Positions 33,850 through 44,377 of a stretch of 64,000 nt of DNA are shown in pieces (position 1 is the first letter of the stretch; every line of letters begins with the position of its first letter). Source of the DNA: Phytophthora hibernalis. Taxonomy: Eukaryota > Oomycota > Peronosporomycetes > Peronosporales > Peronosporaceae. The stretch lies in contig JAAKBF010000339.1 of the NCBI GenBank assembly GCA_012656075.1, forward strand, positions 434,001 through 498,000, written 5' to 3'. The translations under genes and the position numbers were made by a program. The notes under the pieces were generated by a model, which was not told where the DNA came from, ran no database searches, and worked only from the letters and a program-made list of their open reading frames with translations.

Positions 33850-34853
33850 TTTATAGCTCCACCATTTCTCCGCAAGATTCCAAGAGGACGGCTGGACAAC
33901 TAATGACAGTACCGAACTCATGTACGTGCAGACCGAAGATATTAACTACGACACGCGCTTGACGGAAGATCGTTGCACACGAAAAAGCGACATGGCGTAC
34001 ATTGTTTTCTACGATATGCCATTGTGCAGACCAACGAGACACTGGCGCTGTATCAGGACACTCCCCATTGGCCGCTGCACGCCACTTTCGAGCGACGGCA
34101 ACTCGGACCTGTTCCCTACGGACTGTCACTACTTTAACGCCACGAACGGCGAGCCGAACATCGGTCCATTTGTCGGTGCTGAGATGAAGAAGGCGACGAC
34201 GGACCCCGCGCACCGTACCCGAACAATATATGGTTTCCCAACTCTTGTCCACTCGATCATTAGGGTCACAAGACTGACGAGTGTCAAGCCACGACGCACC
34301 ATGGGTACTGTGATATGGACGTCCTGCCGGAGGGCATCACGTGCACGCTCAATTACCGAGTGCTCGGGTTCCAGCTGCTTGACGACCCAAGTCGGCAATA
34401 GCGAGGGGTCGTTGTGCGTGGAATTCTCGTTTAGAGCGCTGTCAAAGATGGTGGGGCTCGGTGCTGCGTGCGTGTCAATGGACCCGATGGCTTGCCCGTC
34501 CGCTTCTGATGCACTATGCAGGGAGTTTTGCCGTAGTCGATCACTACTGCAGCATGTGGGGAGTATTGGTGCTGTACGTTTTCGAAGTCGCTGCTTCAAA
34601 ATGGAGGAACAAGATTCCGTGAAAATATGAATGGAATGGTGGTTCGCTATATGAATATTAGTCAGACGAGCTGTGGAACAAGCATCTAACGAAATGGTCC
34701 TGCAAGAATTAGCCGCCAGTAATGAAGGGGCCAACGACTCGAGGCCTGCGGATGAGGCAGTTACCAGCTCAGTAATTTGACTAACATTCTCCGTCCGCGC
34801 GATGTCCAGTCAAGCTGGTCAAATGTCTGCGTTGCTGTCATCTCCGTTGAATT
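33850..34853. other. about 1 kb with weak overlapping open frames only
   Basis: Open frames of 130-236 codons exist on both strands (for example 33920-34630 plus and 34129-34734 minus) but overlap each other. Neither shows a domain, signal peptide or intron pattern I recognise. I leave the region unassigned; it could be a decayed gene. Confidence 0.35.
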
Positions 34854-36090
34854 TCATATCAATCGCCCCTCAGCAAAAATACCTTGGTAAAGCTGCCGGT
34901 CATTGCTGATCAAATCCGTTAAGTACACGCCACACAAGACTCCAGCAGGTGTGAAACCAGCAATCAGGTCCAAAAACCACTTGGCCGGTGCACCGCGACC
35001 TTCCTGCCAGTTCCGAGGCGGTCGAATGTACCGAATGTGCTTCAGATGACGATCCATGGACTTCTTCAGCGGTTGAAAAATTGCTTCACAGTGTTGGTGC
35101 AGGAGTGCGTTCGTGGTGCTACTACTACGTAGTACAAAACTTGCATTTGTGGCAGCTTCGACGTCAATACCATTCCAATGCTCTTCAACGATCCCGTAAG
35201 GCAGACGCTTTTGCTTTTTCGGAGACTTGAAAAATCTAGTGCCGAATCCCTCCTCGGCACTGTTGAGTAACTGCTTCAGCTGCTGTACATTGTCCGTGTC
35301 AATCGGTTGTATCTTGGTTGCTTTAGCAGTAGTGCGTAGCCACTTTACTCTTTTACCAAACCTTTGGAATTCATTCTCTCGCTCCCGTCGACGGGTTTGT
35401 AGAGTGAAATCGTCTTCAGACTCGGATTCCGACTCCCAGCCATACTCCCAAGAGTAGCTGCCCTCTTCATAATCCGAGTCGTCGGGGCCACATGGTCTTG
35501 CTCTCACTCTGTGTCTCCCTTCCTCGCAATGTTCCTCGCCAGGTATCAGCTCGTACGGTATCTGAGCAAGCAGCGGTGCTTCCAATACTGTTGCCAGAGA
35601 AAAATCACGGGCTGGAAAGTGTCAAAGCGGAATAAATCTGCAAGCTGCAGGACACCTTCGCACGCAAATTTCATGTTCTCCAAGTGGGTCGCAGCTTCCA
35701 GTAGATGAGCTTGGGCGTCCAGAATATGAGGTAGAGGTAGAAAGTCGGGCGCCTCGTATTCAGGAAAGTGGAATCCTCACGTCCGTACGTGTGCGAAACG
35801 GGTTTCATACACTCGCACTCGTTCTTGTCCCTTTCCAGAGCCCCTTCGATCGTCTCAGGCGTGAGTTGGTGCCAATCGAAGTCGCATTTCGCACCAAAAT
35901 GGCATTCGTAGGTTTGTGCAAACCAGTCCAGTGTTCCAGTGGCGATTTGGTCGCGCACATCCGCTGGAAGAGATGATCCACAGCTAATAAGCAAGGCGGA
36001 GATGCTCTCTGTATCGAGTAACCAAGAGAACCGCCCATGTAAGAGCGTCACCACGTCAGGAAGCACCGTCGAGAGCCTCTGCTTCTTCAT
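34854..36090 (-). CDS. GFTP-GVY family copy C, frame-broken
   Basis: Full-length member of the unrecognised family. The start at ATG 36090 (MKKQRLSTVLPDVVTLLH) aligns with copies D and E. Order: helical N-terminal block (ADVRDQIATG, then CHFGAKCDFDWHQL), LPLPHILDAQAHLLEA, TFQPVIF, a long acidic linker, IDTDNVQQLKQLLN, GFGTRFF, EEHWNGIDV, the Cys block, QHCEAIFQPLKK, the HLKHIRYIRPPRNW segment, then LIAGFTPAGVLCGVYLTD. Single missing bases near 35765 and near 35603 (T run) explain two frame changes. In the Cys block the reading frame gives no cysteines, while the next frame gives SCHKCKFC; a TACTACGTAGTA palindrome sits right there. It may be functional apart from that block. Confidence 0.6.
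35123..35134. repeat. palindrome TACTACGTAGTA inside family copy C
   Basis: The palindrome overlaps the region coding for the Cys block of copy C. Sister copies D and E have no such sequence at this point. It looks like a small insertion that displaced the frame of the CHKCKFC segment. Confidence 0.5.
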
Positions 36091-36377
36091 ATTTTTCTTG
36101 TGCAGGTGGCGGGGCGGCACCCAATGCGTAAAGCTGGATTTTGGTATATTGATAGGCGAGTTGGAGCAGACAATTTGGATCCGACAATTCATAAGGAGTT
36201 CTCAGCATCCACTTGGTGAAGATGATACGAAGTTAGAAGGCCAAATGTTAATGACCACTTCCTGCAACGATTTAGCAATAAGCGAATGTCTTTTCATTAT
36301 AGTTCCAGATCATCCTCTGTAGTAAAATCCGCCAAATTACCGACCTGGGCGCTCAATCACTGTATCTGGGTTCTTGT

Positions 36378-37623
36378 CTAGTTGCATATCAATTCCCCCT
36401 CAGCCAGGTGGCACCCGTAGAGATGACGGTCGGGATCAATCACATCCGTGAGATATACGCCGCATAGCACCCCGCCCGGGGTAAAGCCAGCAATGAGGTC
36501 GAAAACCACCTCGCAATGTCTCGACCTTGGCGCCAATTGCGAGCTGGACGCACATACCGAACTTGTTTCAAATGACGAATCATGAACTTCTTCAGTGGCT
36601 GGAACACATCTTTGCAGTGTTGTCGAAGCAGCAAATTCGTTGTTTTGTTGCAGAATTTGCAGGTACAGGTACCGGTCTCAAGATCAATGTCAATCGACTT
36701 CCAGTGCTCTTCAACAATCCCGCACGGCCGGCGTCGCTGTTTTTTCCGTGCTGCTGAAGAACCGCGTCCCGAATCCCTTTTGCATGCTGTTGAGCAGTGT
36801 CGTTAGTTCCTCCACGTTGTTCGTGTTAATTGGCTTTAGCTGGGCCTCGTCCGCTGCCATCCGTAGCTGCTTCACGCGCTCTAACATTCGTAGACGCTCT
36901 TGGCGTTCCTTTTCTAGACGAATTGCTCGTGTGGCCGCATCTTCGATATCTGAATCGTACTCAGAATCCGAGTAGATATCACCATCGTTGTCTTCGTTGT
37001 CTTCTCCATCACCCTCTTGACGTGGTTGTAGTTTGGTCTGATCCAATGCATCTTCGTGTTTGGTTTCAGGTGGGAGCCGTGACTGCAGTTGGGCTTCCAA
37101 AGCCGTCGATAAGGGAACCATAACAGGCTGGAATGTGCCGAAGCGAACACCTTCCTTGTTGTCTAAGCCCATGAGCTGGAAGACCGACGAGCAGTGACCG
37201 ATAATTCCATTCCTGATCATCCGCATAGCGTACAACAACTCGGCACGAGCATCAAAGAGATGAGGTAGCGGTAGTTCGTTGGGCACGACAATCAGACAGG
37301 AAGTCCTCGAAATCTTCTGCATCCGACGGGTATTCCTGGCATTCGCAGAAGAGCGAATTGTTGACTCCTTCGATCGTGCAGGGGACCAATTGGCACCAAT
37401 TCTTGTAGCACCGCGTCTCCAAATGCACATCCAGGTCTCGACACATCCACTTAATCGAAGGTGTCGCCAGAGCATCCCGCACTTGTGGAGAGAGACTTTG
37501 AGAACAGGCTTTGAGCAACACCGCAACCTCCTCAGCATCCAGGTACCGGACGAGTCGATCATGCAGAAGCGTCACCACATCTGCTAACGTTGGGATCGTC
37601 CTTTGTTTCTCCTTGCTCTCCAA
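36378..37623 (-). CDS. GFTP-GVY family copy D, frame-broken
   Basis: This is the tandem partner of copy C. It starts at ATG 37623 (MESKEKQRTIPTLADVV) and ends at the stop at 36378. Blocks in order: TLADVVTLLHDRLVRYLDAE, SLSPQVRDALA, CQLVPCTIEG, LPLPHLFDARAELLYAM, GTFQPVMVPLSTALEAQ, an acidic stretch followed by a basic coiled-coil-like segment, PINTNNVEELTTLLN, GFGTRFFSS, EEHWKSIDIDLETG, CTCKFCN, RQHCKDVFQPLKKFM, and LIAGFTPGGVLCGVYLTD. The frame changes near 37295, in the A run near 36740 and in the T run near 36507. The first two fit one extra or two missing bases, and the last fits one missing base. All blocks are present, so it could still be a gene. Its function is unknown. Confidence 0.6.
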
Positions 37624-38017
37624 TGTAGCCCTCTTAACATATCCCTGAAATGCACTAAGTACGATTGAAGACGTATTAATACGTTAAAATATTATTGTAG
37701 TAATATTCATTCAAGCGAATGAATATGAATATTCGTATTCATATCCGATTCTGAAAGCAATATGAATATTCAATCATCCAAAATCAAATGACTATCAAAA
37801 GAGTTTACTGTCTATTAGGCGGTCCCTAATTGACCGTTTACCTTACATGTAGTTCTTCAAAATAGGTTGTCAAAACTTCACGTGAAATTCAGCGTTTTGA
37901 GTTTTATGGTTTACTATAGTAGTAGATGCCTAGCGTTTACGGAGCAGGACGTGATTCATCGCAATGAAAGCAATTTCAAGTTGGTTAGTTGCCATTTGAG
38001 GGTTCTCCGCAAGTGTT
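37624..38017. other. AT-rich intergenic block
   Basis: Between about 37680 and 37800 the sequence is dominated by AATATTC/GAATATT words on both strands, unlike its surroundings. A similar block lies at about 59850-59960. No gene was seen. Confidence 0.5.
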
Positions 38018-39307
38018 TTAGAGATTGAACTGTGCCAGCGCCGTGGCAAACGCTTGGATTGGTGTGACTGGAGCGCGAAAGTCCAAGTGGAATTTCTTGT
38101 CATCAACTTTGCCGAACTGAAGGTAAATCGGTCGCTCCGGGTTCGGTACTCCGTCGTCCACGGCGCGTACAAGCTGGAAGTTTTTCACCGATGGAACGGA
38201 GACGCGGCCATTGAAATTGAGCCGATAGAATCCGTTCTCGAATACTGGCTCCTTGTTCTCGAAGACTTGAAGAGACTCAGGAGGCAATGCTGAATGTGCC
38301 ACCGCCATGTCAGCGTCTGTCAAACTGCGGTGAAGATCGATCAGCATTGAGAAGCTCGATACGCTGTCACCGACTGTCAAACCTTCGATCTCCTGGCGTC
38401 TCGAGAGAGGAGGTAGGATGACTGTCAGACGTCGAGGCTCGGAAGAGTTGAAGGTGCTGCCGAATACCATGGCTCCGAGTTCTGTCTTGCGACTGAAATT
38501 CCCGACCAGAACGTTTTTCTTCTTTGAAAAGTTTGACCGCAGTTTGCCAATGTAGTTGCCACTTTTCTTTGTTGGTTTAGAGGATAGTGCGACGGAACGC
38601 GTCATGTCGAAAAGGTGGTAGTTGGAAGTGCGGGCCTTCACCTGCTTCTCTGCCATGAGGAGGAGCTGCCCATTGATAAAATAGTGGTATTGAGAGCTCA
38701 ACATGGTCTTCACGCGCAAGATGTGTCCTTGAACGAGGTTCGTCTCCGTTCCGGGGAATACTGCTAGCTTTGATAACCGTGACAAATCAAAGTTCACTGC
38801 TGTTGGTGCTGGCGTTGGTGGGGCAACGGGAAGGGTAGAAGCCTTTATGGGCTCGTTATCTGCTTCATCATGCGAGTCTTCGTCGTCCGATTGCTGACAG
38901 AGATGTTTGCGGCGAGAAGGAGACTCAGGTTGTTCACTTACTCGTCTCGACTTGTAGGTATCATCCCGGTCACTATCGTCGGAATCGGAGCCTTCATCTG
39001 AGGAGTAGGCAGACACTCGGCTCGCTTCATCCCAAGCTTTCTCGGGTTTGCCAAGCTGTCGAGCATCTTTCGCGCTGGTTTCGTCTGCATTTAAGGACAA
39101 TCTTCTCTCGAAAATTGGTTTCCGGGTGTGATTATTGCTCTCGTCGTGAACTTCGTCGCCGTCGTCCCCGTCAACTGAGAAAGGAACGACCTGGTTTTCA
39201 TCATCGTTGCTGTCGTGGCGAGATACCAAGTTCGAAGTGGGTTTGACTATCATACCTTTGTCGCGAGGAGGAAGCGGGGTCAACATGGGGCGACCTTGGG
39301 CAGCCAT
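38018..39307 (-). CDS. Tubby-like protein
   Basis: Intact single-exon gene of 429 residues. The first 175 residues are charged and low complexity. From about residue 180 a Tubby C-terminal domain is clear: MLSSQYHYFINGQLLLMAEK, SGNYIGKLRSNFSKKK, GAMVFGSTFNSSEPRRLTVIL, LNFNGRVSVPSVKNFQLV and the end KKFHLDFRAPVTPIQAFATAL. Tubby domains bind phosphoinositides and in many eukaryotes help move membrane proteins into cilia. The final Cys-Glu seen in animal Tubby proteins is absent. There is no frame break. Confidence 0.9.
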   Translation of the reverse strand: MAAQGRPMLTPLPPRDKGMIVKPTSNLVSRHDSNDDENQVVPFSVDGDDGDEVHDESNNHTRKPIFERRLSLNADETSAKDARQLGKPEKAWDEASRVSAYSSDEGSDSDDSDRDDTYKSRRVSEQPESPSRRKHLCQQSDDEDSHDEADNEPIKASTLPVAPPTPAPTAVNFDLSRLSKLAVFPGTETNLVQGHILRVKTMLSSQYHYFINGQLLLMAEKQVKARTSNYHLFDMTRSVALSSKPTKKSGNYIGKLRSNFSKKKNVLVGNFSRKTELGAMVFGSTFNSSEPRRLTVILPPLSRRQEIEGLTVGDSVSSFSMLIDLHRSLTDADMAVAHSALPPESLQVFENKEPVFENGFYRLNFNGRVSVPSVKNFQLVRAVDDGVPNPERPIYLQFGKVDDKKFHLDFRAPVTPIQAFATALAQFNL

Positions 39308-39600
39308 TATCTAAACTCGAATGGACTTGAATGATAACGTTGGCGATGGCCTCCGACGCCCAAGTTGGAAATGAGCGAAACTCGCTGTCAGAGCTCTTGG
39401 ACGGGTAAGCGCCTTTGACATGGGACCATACTCTCGCTGAAAATAGTAGCTATGGAGACCAAAGCAAGCAGCTATTGCTCTCCAAAAAATTCCCAACGCT
39501 AATGATAGTGGGGGTTGGTGCTGATAAACATGCAGCCACACTGGGGTGCGTCAACGCCAAAATTATCTGAGTTTGTCCCAATTTCCAGAAGATCGAGAAC

Positions 39601-40683
39601 ATGACAGCCAAGCCCGACCATGCGTGGATCGAATCTAGACGGCGAATCCTCGTGGGTTCGATCCTAGCTCCCAGCGACAAGGATCAGTTCATCGAGGCAT
39701 CATTCGCCACGCATTTCGGGCGCAATCTCCCGAACCCTCGTTTTTGGGCAGCTTTCGATCAAGCGTGCAGTTTTGCCGCGGAAGGGGTTCCATGGCATGA
39801 ACCTAGACAGCTCATGCTGTCCTATTCACTACCTCAGCAAATGAACGCTAAAGATGCTCGGGTAAAGGAGATTGTTTGTGTCGTGTGATATCGTGTTCAG
39901 CATAAATTCAAGTTATGTATCGCATGTGTGCAGGGAGAAACTATGTTAACCCTGGCTGCTACTTTTGGTCGAGCAAAGGTAGTGAGCATTCTTTGCCAAG
40001 TCAAAGGTGATCCACGCATCGAGAACGCAAAAGTACCAATTGATGCTACTTCGTTTGAACCAACTATGAACTGGTTTCTCACTTGAAATTCTCTACATGT
40101 ACGTACAGGGATGGTCAACGGTGCACGTAGCAGCCGCGTACAACCATATCTACGTTTTGGAAGCCCTTCTAAACCTTGGTGTGAGTGTGAACACGGCCGA
40201 TTCACGGTTGGGCTATACTCCGCTGCATGTGGCTGCATCGGTTGATAATGTTGAAGTGCTCAAGACGTTGCACGCGTCGAAGCAAGCCGATTTCTGGAAG
40301 AAGGCAAAGAATGTGGGTTTGCGAGTAGCGTGAGTTCACCTTCTACTACTGACACTGTTGTCTGAATACAGGGCTTTTCAATTCTCCACGTTGCATCTGC
40401 GCACGGATCGGAGAAATGCGTATGTTTTTTAGCGGAGACGTTCCCGGACATGAAATTTCATGATGACAGCGTTTTGAAGGAGAGCCCAGCACACAAAGCT
40501 GCTAAGCATCTACATCCGCACGTGTACGGCCATCTCATGTCACTGGGTGCTCGAGACGACATGGAGAATATCGAGGTCAGTACGTTCACAGATGCTGGAA
40601 GGTTCTCCCGTTCACTGATTTTTTCCTTGTAGGACGACACTGCCCGGGACGTATCGACATTTAACACCAGATACAACTTCTAA
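39601..40683 (+). CDS. ankyrin-repeat protein, five exons
   Basis: Exons 39601-39861, 39934-40032, 40109-40312, 40372-40575 and 40633-40683 join cleanly across GT-AG introns of 72, 76, 59 and 57 nt, giving 272 residues. Ankyrin motifs run from residue about 88 to 260 (GETMLTLAATFGRAKVVSIL, GWSTVHVAAAYNHIYVLEAL, GYTPLHVAASVDNVEVLKTL, GFSILHVASAHGSEKCVCFL). The N-terminal 87 residues have no recognised domain. Each repeat begins at an exon edge, as in many ankyrin genes. The stop lies 21 bp from the end of the SERAC1-like gene on the other strand. Its function is unknown. Confidence 0.82.
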
Positions 40684-40703
40684 ATCGTATAAATATTAAT
40701 GCC

Positions 40704-43532
40704 TTAGGCTGCAATAGATTGCTGCGGTTCACTCGAAGTCGCGTTCTTGGAAATAAAGTTGCGCACCAATTTGTAGCGCAAGTCGTCAGTGGACGCTGGT
40801 TTGCAGACATCGACGTGCGTGGCGTCGGCAATAGGGACGAACTCCCCGAAACCAGGATTTGCCGACGCTGAAGGTACAACTAGCGCTTCAACACCGATCA
40901 CGGGAGGCGGCAAGGGAGACTCTCACCCACACTCAGAGATGGAATGCCTTTCTCCTCAAAGATCTCAGCACACCAGTCGTTTAGCATCTCCAGATGCGGT
41001 GTGCCATGCAAGTGCTCAGTGACAGGATGCTGCGTGATGTGTCGTGGCTTGAAGGTTTGAATCCTCTGCGCGACTGGACTGCCATGATGAGGGACACCAA
41101 AGAACACGACGCCGTTGACATTGTCAATCAGCGGTGACTCACCATCTTCAGTCTCGGAACTGGCCGAAGCCAGCAAAACCTGCTTTAGCAGCACGCCGCC
41201 AAGACTGTGGGTCACGAAAACCACGGGACGATCATCAGACCCGACACGAGCCGCGTTCAACTTGGTCAAGATCTCAGCTCCCGTGTCTTCGAAGCACATC
41301 GGTTTCCAGACAGAACCAGACGCGAGAAGTTGTGCGTCATAGCCGACTGACAGCACTCTTGGGTTAAGACCCCTTGCTTCATGTCGTCAAGCAGCCATTG
41401 CTGAGCCCAAACAGTTCCCTCTTCTTCGCCACAAGTCCACGTTCCGAATGGACAGCCCAGAAGTCCGTGAACGAATACGATATCTACATCATAGTCGCTT
41501 TGTTGTGTCCTAGTACTTCCGGAGAGATGAAGCGGGTGAACCCCATCGAGGTACTTCACCTCGTCGCTCTTGCTCGCTCCTTTTCTAAGCGAATTTTGGT
41601 ATCGTCGGTTAGATCGAGCTCGATGTGCCATTGCTTCCAGTCTGATATCATCAGACTGTGTCCATTTCTCAAGAGCTGCTTCGAGCTGAAAGTCATTCAT
41701 CGCAAATTCTTGCAGTGTTTCGGCCATGTCGTCACAAGCAAACAGGTTTGCCAGAACTCGAGCGGTTTCTCGCTGGACGACTTCGTTTTCGGACTGCGTT
41801 AAGATCTTGAGGATCGGCACTCCGCCACGACGAATTAGTTCTTCTTGGCATTCCTTCCGCCCCATCACGAAAGCTAGAGCACGGAGTACCTTTGCATGAG
41901 ATGCCTCGTGAGAAGAAGTATCTGACTTCATCCCTTGAATAGGTAGAGTGCGTGATCTCGCTTCTCGAACACTGCATGCTCCTATTGCGACTTCGGGTGG
42001 CACCTTGTCTAGCACCGAGTCCAAAACCGCAATTAGCCATTCCTGAACGACTTGGTCTTTGTGTGCGCCGTGTGTAGCAATCTGCTGAAGACAGAGCGCG
42101 GCTTCCTCACGAATTTCTTCGTTGCCGCTCTTTAGGAAAGCAGTGAACAACTCGATCCAACCATCGACGTATCCGTGCCTCAGCACGATGTTGATATTCT
42201 CGATATCGTCGTCGTAAAGCGGCTCGCCATCTTCAGAATTGCTAACGAAGGACAGTGCATCTTGATTCAGCACAAATTGCACCTCTGCTGTGGTCGGCTC
42301 TGCAAGGCAGCGGATAGCCTCAAGTAGTTTTGCTGTCACTCGACTGTCCGAGTCCTCTAGCACTCGTGATCGAAGAGCATCCAACGCTCCAGCCTCGACG
42401 AGTTGGTGTTGGAAAGCGTGATCAGCAGCTGCGAGCTTGGCAACAATCTCAAAAGAAGAACGAGCCAACTCGTTGCTTGATGAACTCATCCACTGCACTA
42501 ATATCTCGGCACTTCCAGCATGGTGTTTCATGGTCTGGACCACAGCTATGTCGTTGCTCAGCTCATTGACAAGCCGTGCAGCTTGAATCTGCACCAGATC
42601 GGAGCGTTCCTGGCCGATTTCAACAATGGCGTCCCACAGTTTCTTACTCGCAACGAGTTTTCGTCGTGTCTTGGCTGTGCTATCATCGCCGAAAATCGCT
42701 TTGCGCAACTTGTAGCGCCTACTAACAGCTTCTGGCATTGCGGCCTTGGTCAACCCCACAACGCGAACTCCAGGTATTGATCCGGCACATCGGCTACAGC
42801 CAAAGACAAAAGCGACGCAAGGTTTGCTGGTCCGAAGTGACAGTCATTGTTATCCAGAGACACCAGTCGATGCAGCGCCTCACCCACCCGTGGGTCGTTA
42901 TCATGAACTTCTGCCAGATTCAGCAGCGCCTGCTTCCCGTATCGCGTCGCTCTTTCCGCAATGGCTTGTGCACATTGGGTATTAGTCGACAGGACGCCCA
43001 TTGCACTGTACAGTTCTTCCTCCAAGTCTTCTTGTAGCAAGAAATTGTTGTTTGCATCCGACAGTAGATTCACGAGCATGGAGAAGCTGGAGCTGCCTAG
43101 AACTTGATCAGAGTCCCATCCGTTCGTATCAGGCGAGATATCTTTCATCCACTTGACGAGATTCTGGTACACTAGACTGTTCTTCATGGCTGCTTCCAGA
43201 GCCTCTTTTCCGTCCTCGACCGTCGGGTACTGTATCGAAGGGGTTGCGAACGCCTGTCGAGTGGAGGTGACCGAAGCGGTCGAGATCCAACACGCCACAT
43301 CGCGGATCAAACTCTGTTGCAGACCCAGTTCTTGTCTCGACGTGGCCTTCAACGTTCGAGTCTTTCGTGTCAAGTGTCGTTTCATGGTGCGGTTAGTATG
43401 AGGGGCCGAAGTTGGGTAAATGGTGTCCACTTTCACAGATTTTCCATCGTCCCCGAGGTACATGAAGCTGGCACTTGCACTCACACTGGCGCCGGCCAAA
43501 AGAAACAACGGGCGCTTGGCCACGTGCAGCAT
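40704..43532 (-). CDS. SERAC1-like serine esterase with ARM-like repeats, three frame breaks
   Basis: The N-terminus (MLHVAKRPLFLLAGASVSAS) looks like a targeting or membrane segment. Residues about 80-600 are armadillo-like helices. The C-terminal third is an alpha/beta hydrolase: DIVFVHGLLGCPFGTW (oxyanion HG), VFVTHSLGGVLLKQVL (nucleophile Ser in THSLGG) and VVFFGVPHHGSP. This order matches SERAC1, which remodels phosphatidylglycerol at the mitochondria-ER contact in animals. Single missing bases near 42757, 41345 and 40905 explain the frame changes; the corrected length is about 942 residues. Translation starts at the ATG at 43532. The substrate is inferred from family only. Confidence 0.8.
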
Positions 43533-43921
43533 TTTTCAAGAACTGTGCAAATTTAGGAATGAGCATGGAGAAGTCTTTTTGCAAAATCGTAACGGATACT
43601 GCAAGCTCGGCGGCATAGTTTGTTCAAATGATAAGCGATGCGATGTGACAGAAAACACATGGAGAATCTGACGATGCAGTCGATGGGGGTACGATGTGTG
43701 GAGTGTTGAATCTGCGTCTCCGATTGACTGTACTTCGGACGTCATTGATGCAATGTACATGTATTAATACAATGAACTCCATTTGTCTGCTGCATTTTCA
43801 GTCGGACGTCGTATGGCAGCGAGTCGTTCCTAAGATTGCCTAACGTTACTACGGGAACGGCTAAGACTGCATTGATCCCGTGACGTCACATTTTTCCTGA
43901 TTGGCTTAACTGTATGCGTCA

Positions 43922-43990
43922 AGATGGCTACAGCTTGCACGTCATGGCGCTGCAATGCGTCGAGATGGCTACAACTTGCACGTCATGGCG
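43922..43990. repeat. partial direct repeat, 41-bp offset
   Basis: The phrase AGATGGCTACA-CTTGCACGTCATGGCG occurs twice with one substitution. The first copy is followed by CTGCAATG directly and the second after a short insert. Confidence 0.55.
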
Positions 43991-44114
43991 ATATCCAGCG
44001 CTGCAATGGTGACAAGTCCACGACGGGTTCATTCGTACCAGTGCGATTCAAGTCGCTGCAGCGAGACAATCGCAGGTCGCTGGCAGGTTGCCAAGTGAGA
44101 GATGTGAGGTTGAC

Positions 44115-44144
44115 TATAATACACTCGATCCAAAGTGTATTATA
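44115..44144. repeat. perfect 10-bp inverted repeat with 10-base loop
   Basis: TATAATACAC at 44115-44124 pairs with GTGTATTATA at 44135-44144. It lies 234 bp upstream of copy E's ATG. Its role is unknown. Confidence 0.55.
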
Positions 44145-44377
44145 ATACCCGCTGTGATCGATATGCGGGATGCGAATGTTCTGATAGTATCAGTGATACC
44201 GGTACACGCCGCCGATGAGGTCGAGCAACCTGCCGTCGTGGATTGTTTTGCTGGTCTCGTAGTGTTGCAATTTACAGCAACTTACAACTTCGTCCTGAAC
44301 TTCTACACGGAGCGGTTTCGGTGGTCGCATCTGTCCCCCTGAAAGTTGAACTTGACCATCACTCCCCATTCTTCCCC

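Larger units (their letters stand above)
43533..44377. other. intergenic region with a tandem and an inverted repeat
   Basis: No gene was seen. It holds two partly matching units with a 41-bp offset starting at 43922 and 43963 (AGATGGCTACA, CTTGCACGTCATGGCG) and a perfect 10-bp inverted repeat at 44115-44144 (TATAATACAC ... GTGTATTATA). It separates the SERAC1-like gene (minus) from family copy E (plus), so it likely contains both promoters. Confidence 0.5.

Noticed and set aside
33920..34734. Overlapping open frames on both strands between the kinase and family copy C
   Set aside because: They overlap each other, lack domains and have no splice pattern; neither can be supported as a gene.
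43536..44377. A further GFTP-GVY fragment upstream of copy E (DLIGGVYRYH on the minus strand)
   Set aside because: The similarity is a few residues in an antisense shadow frame and no other family block is near.
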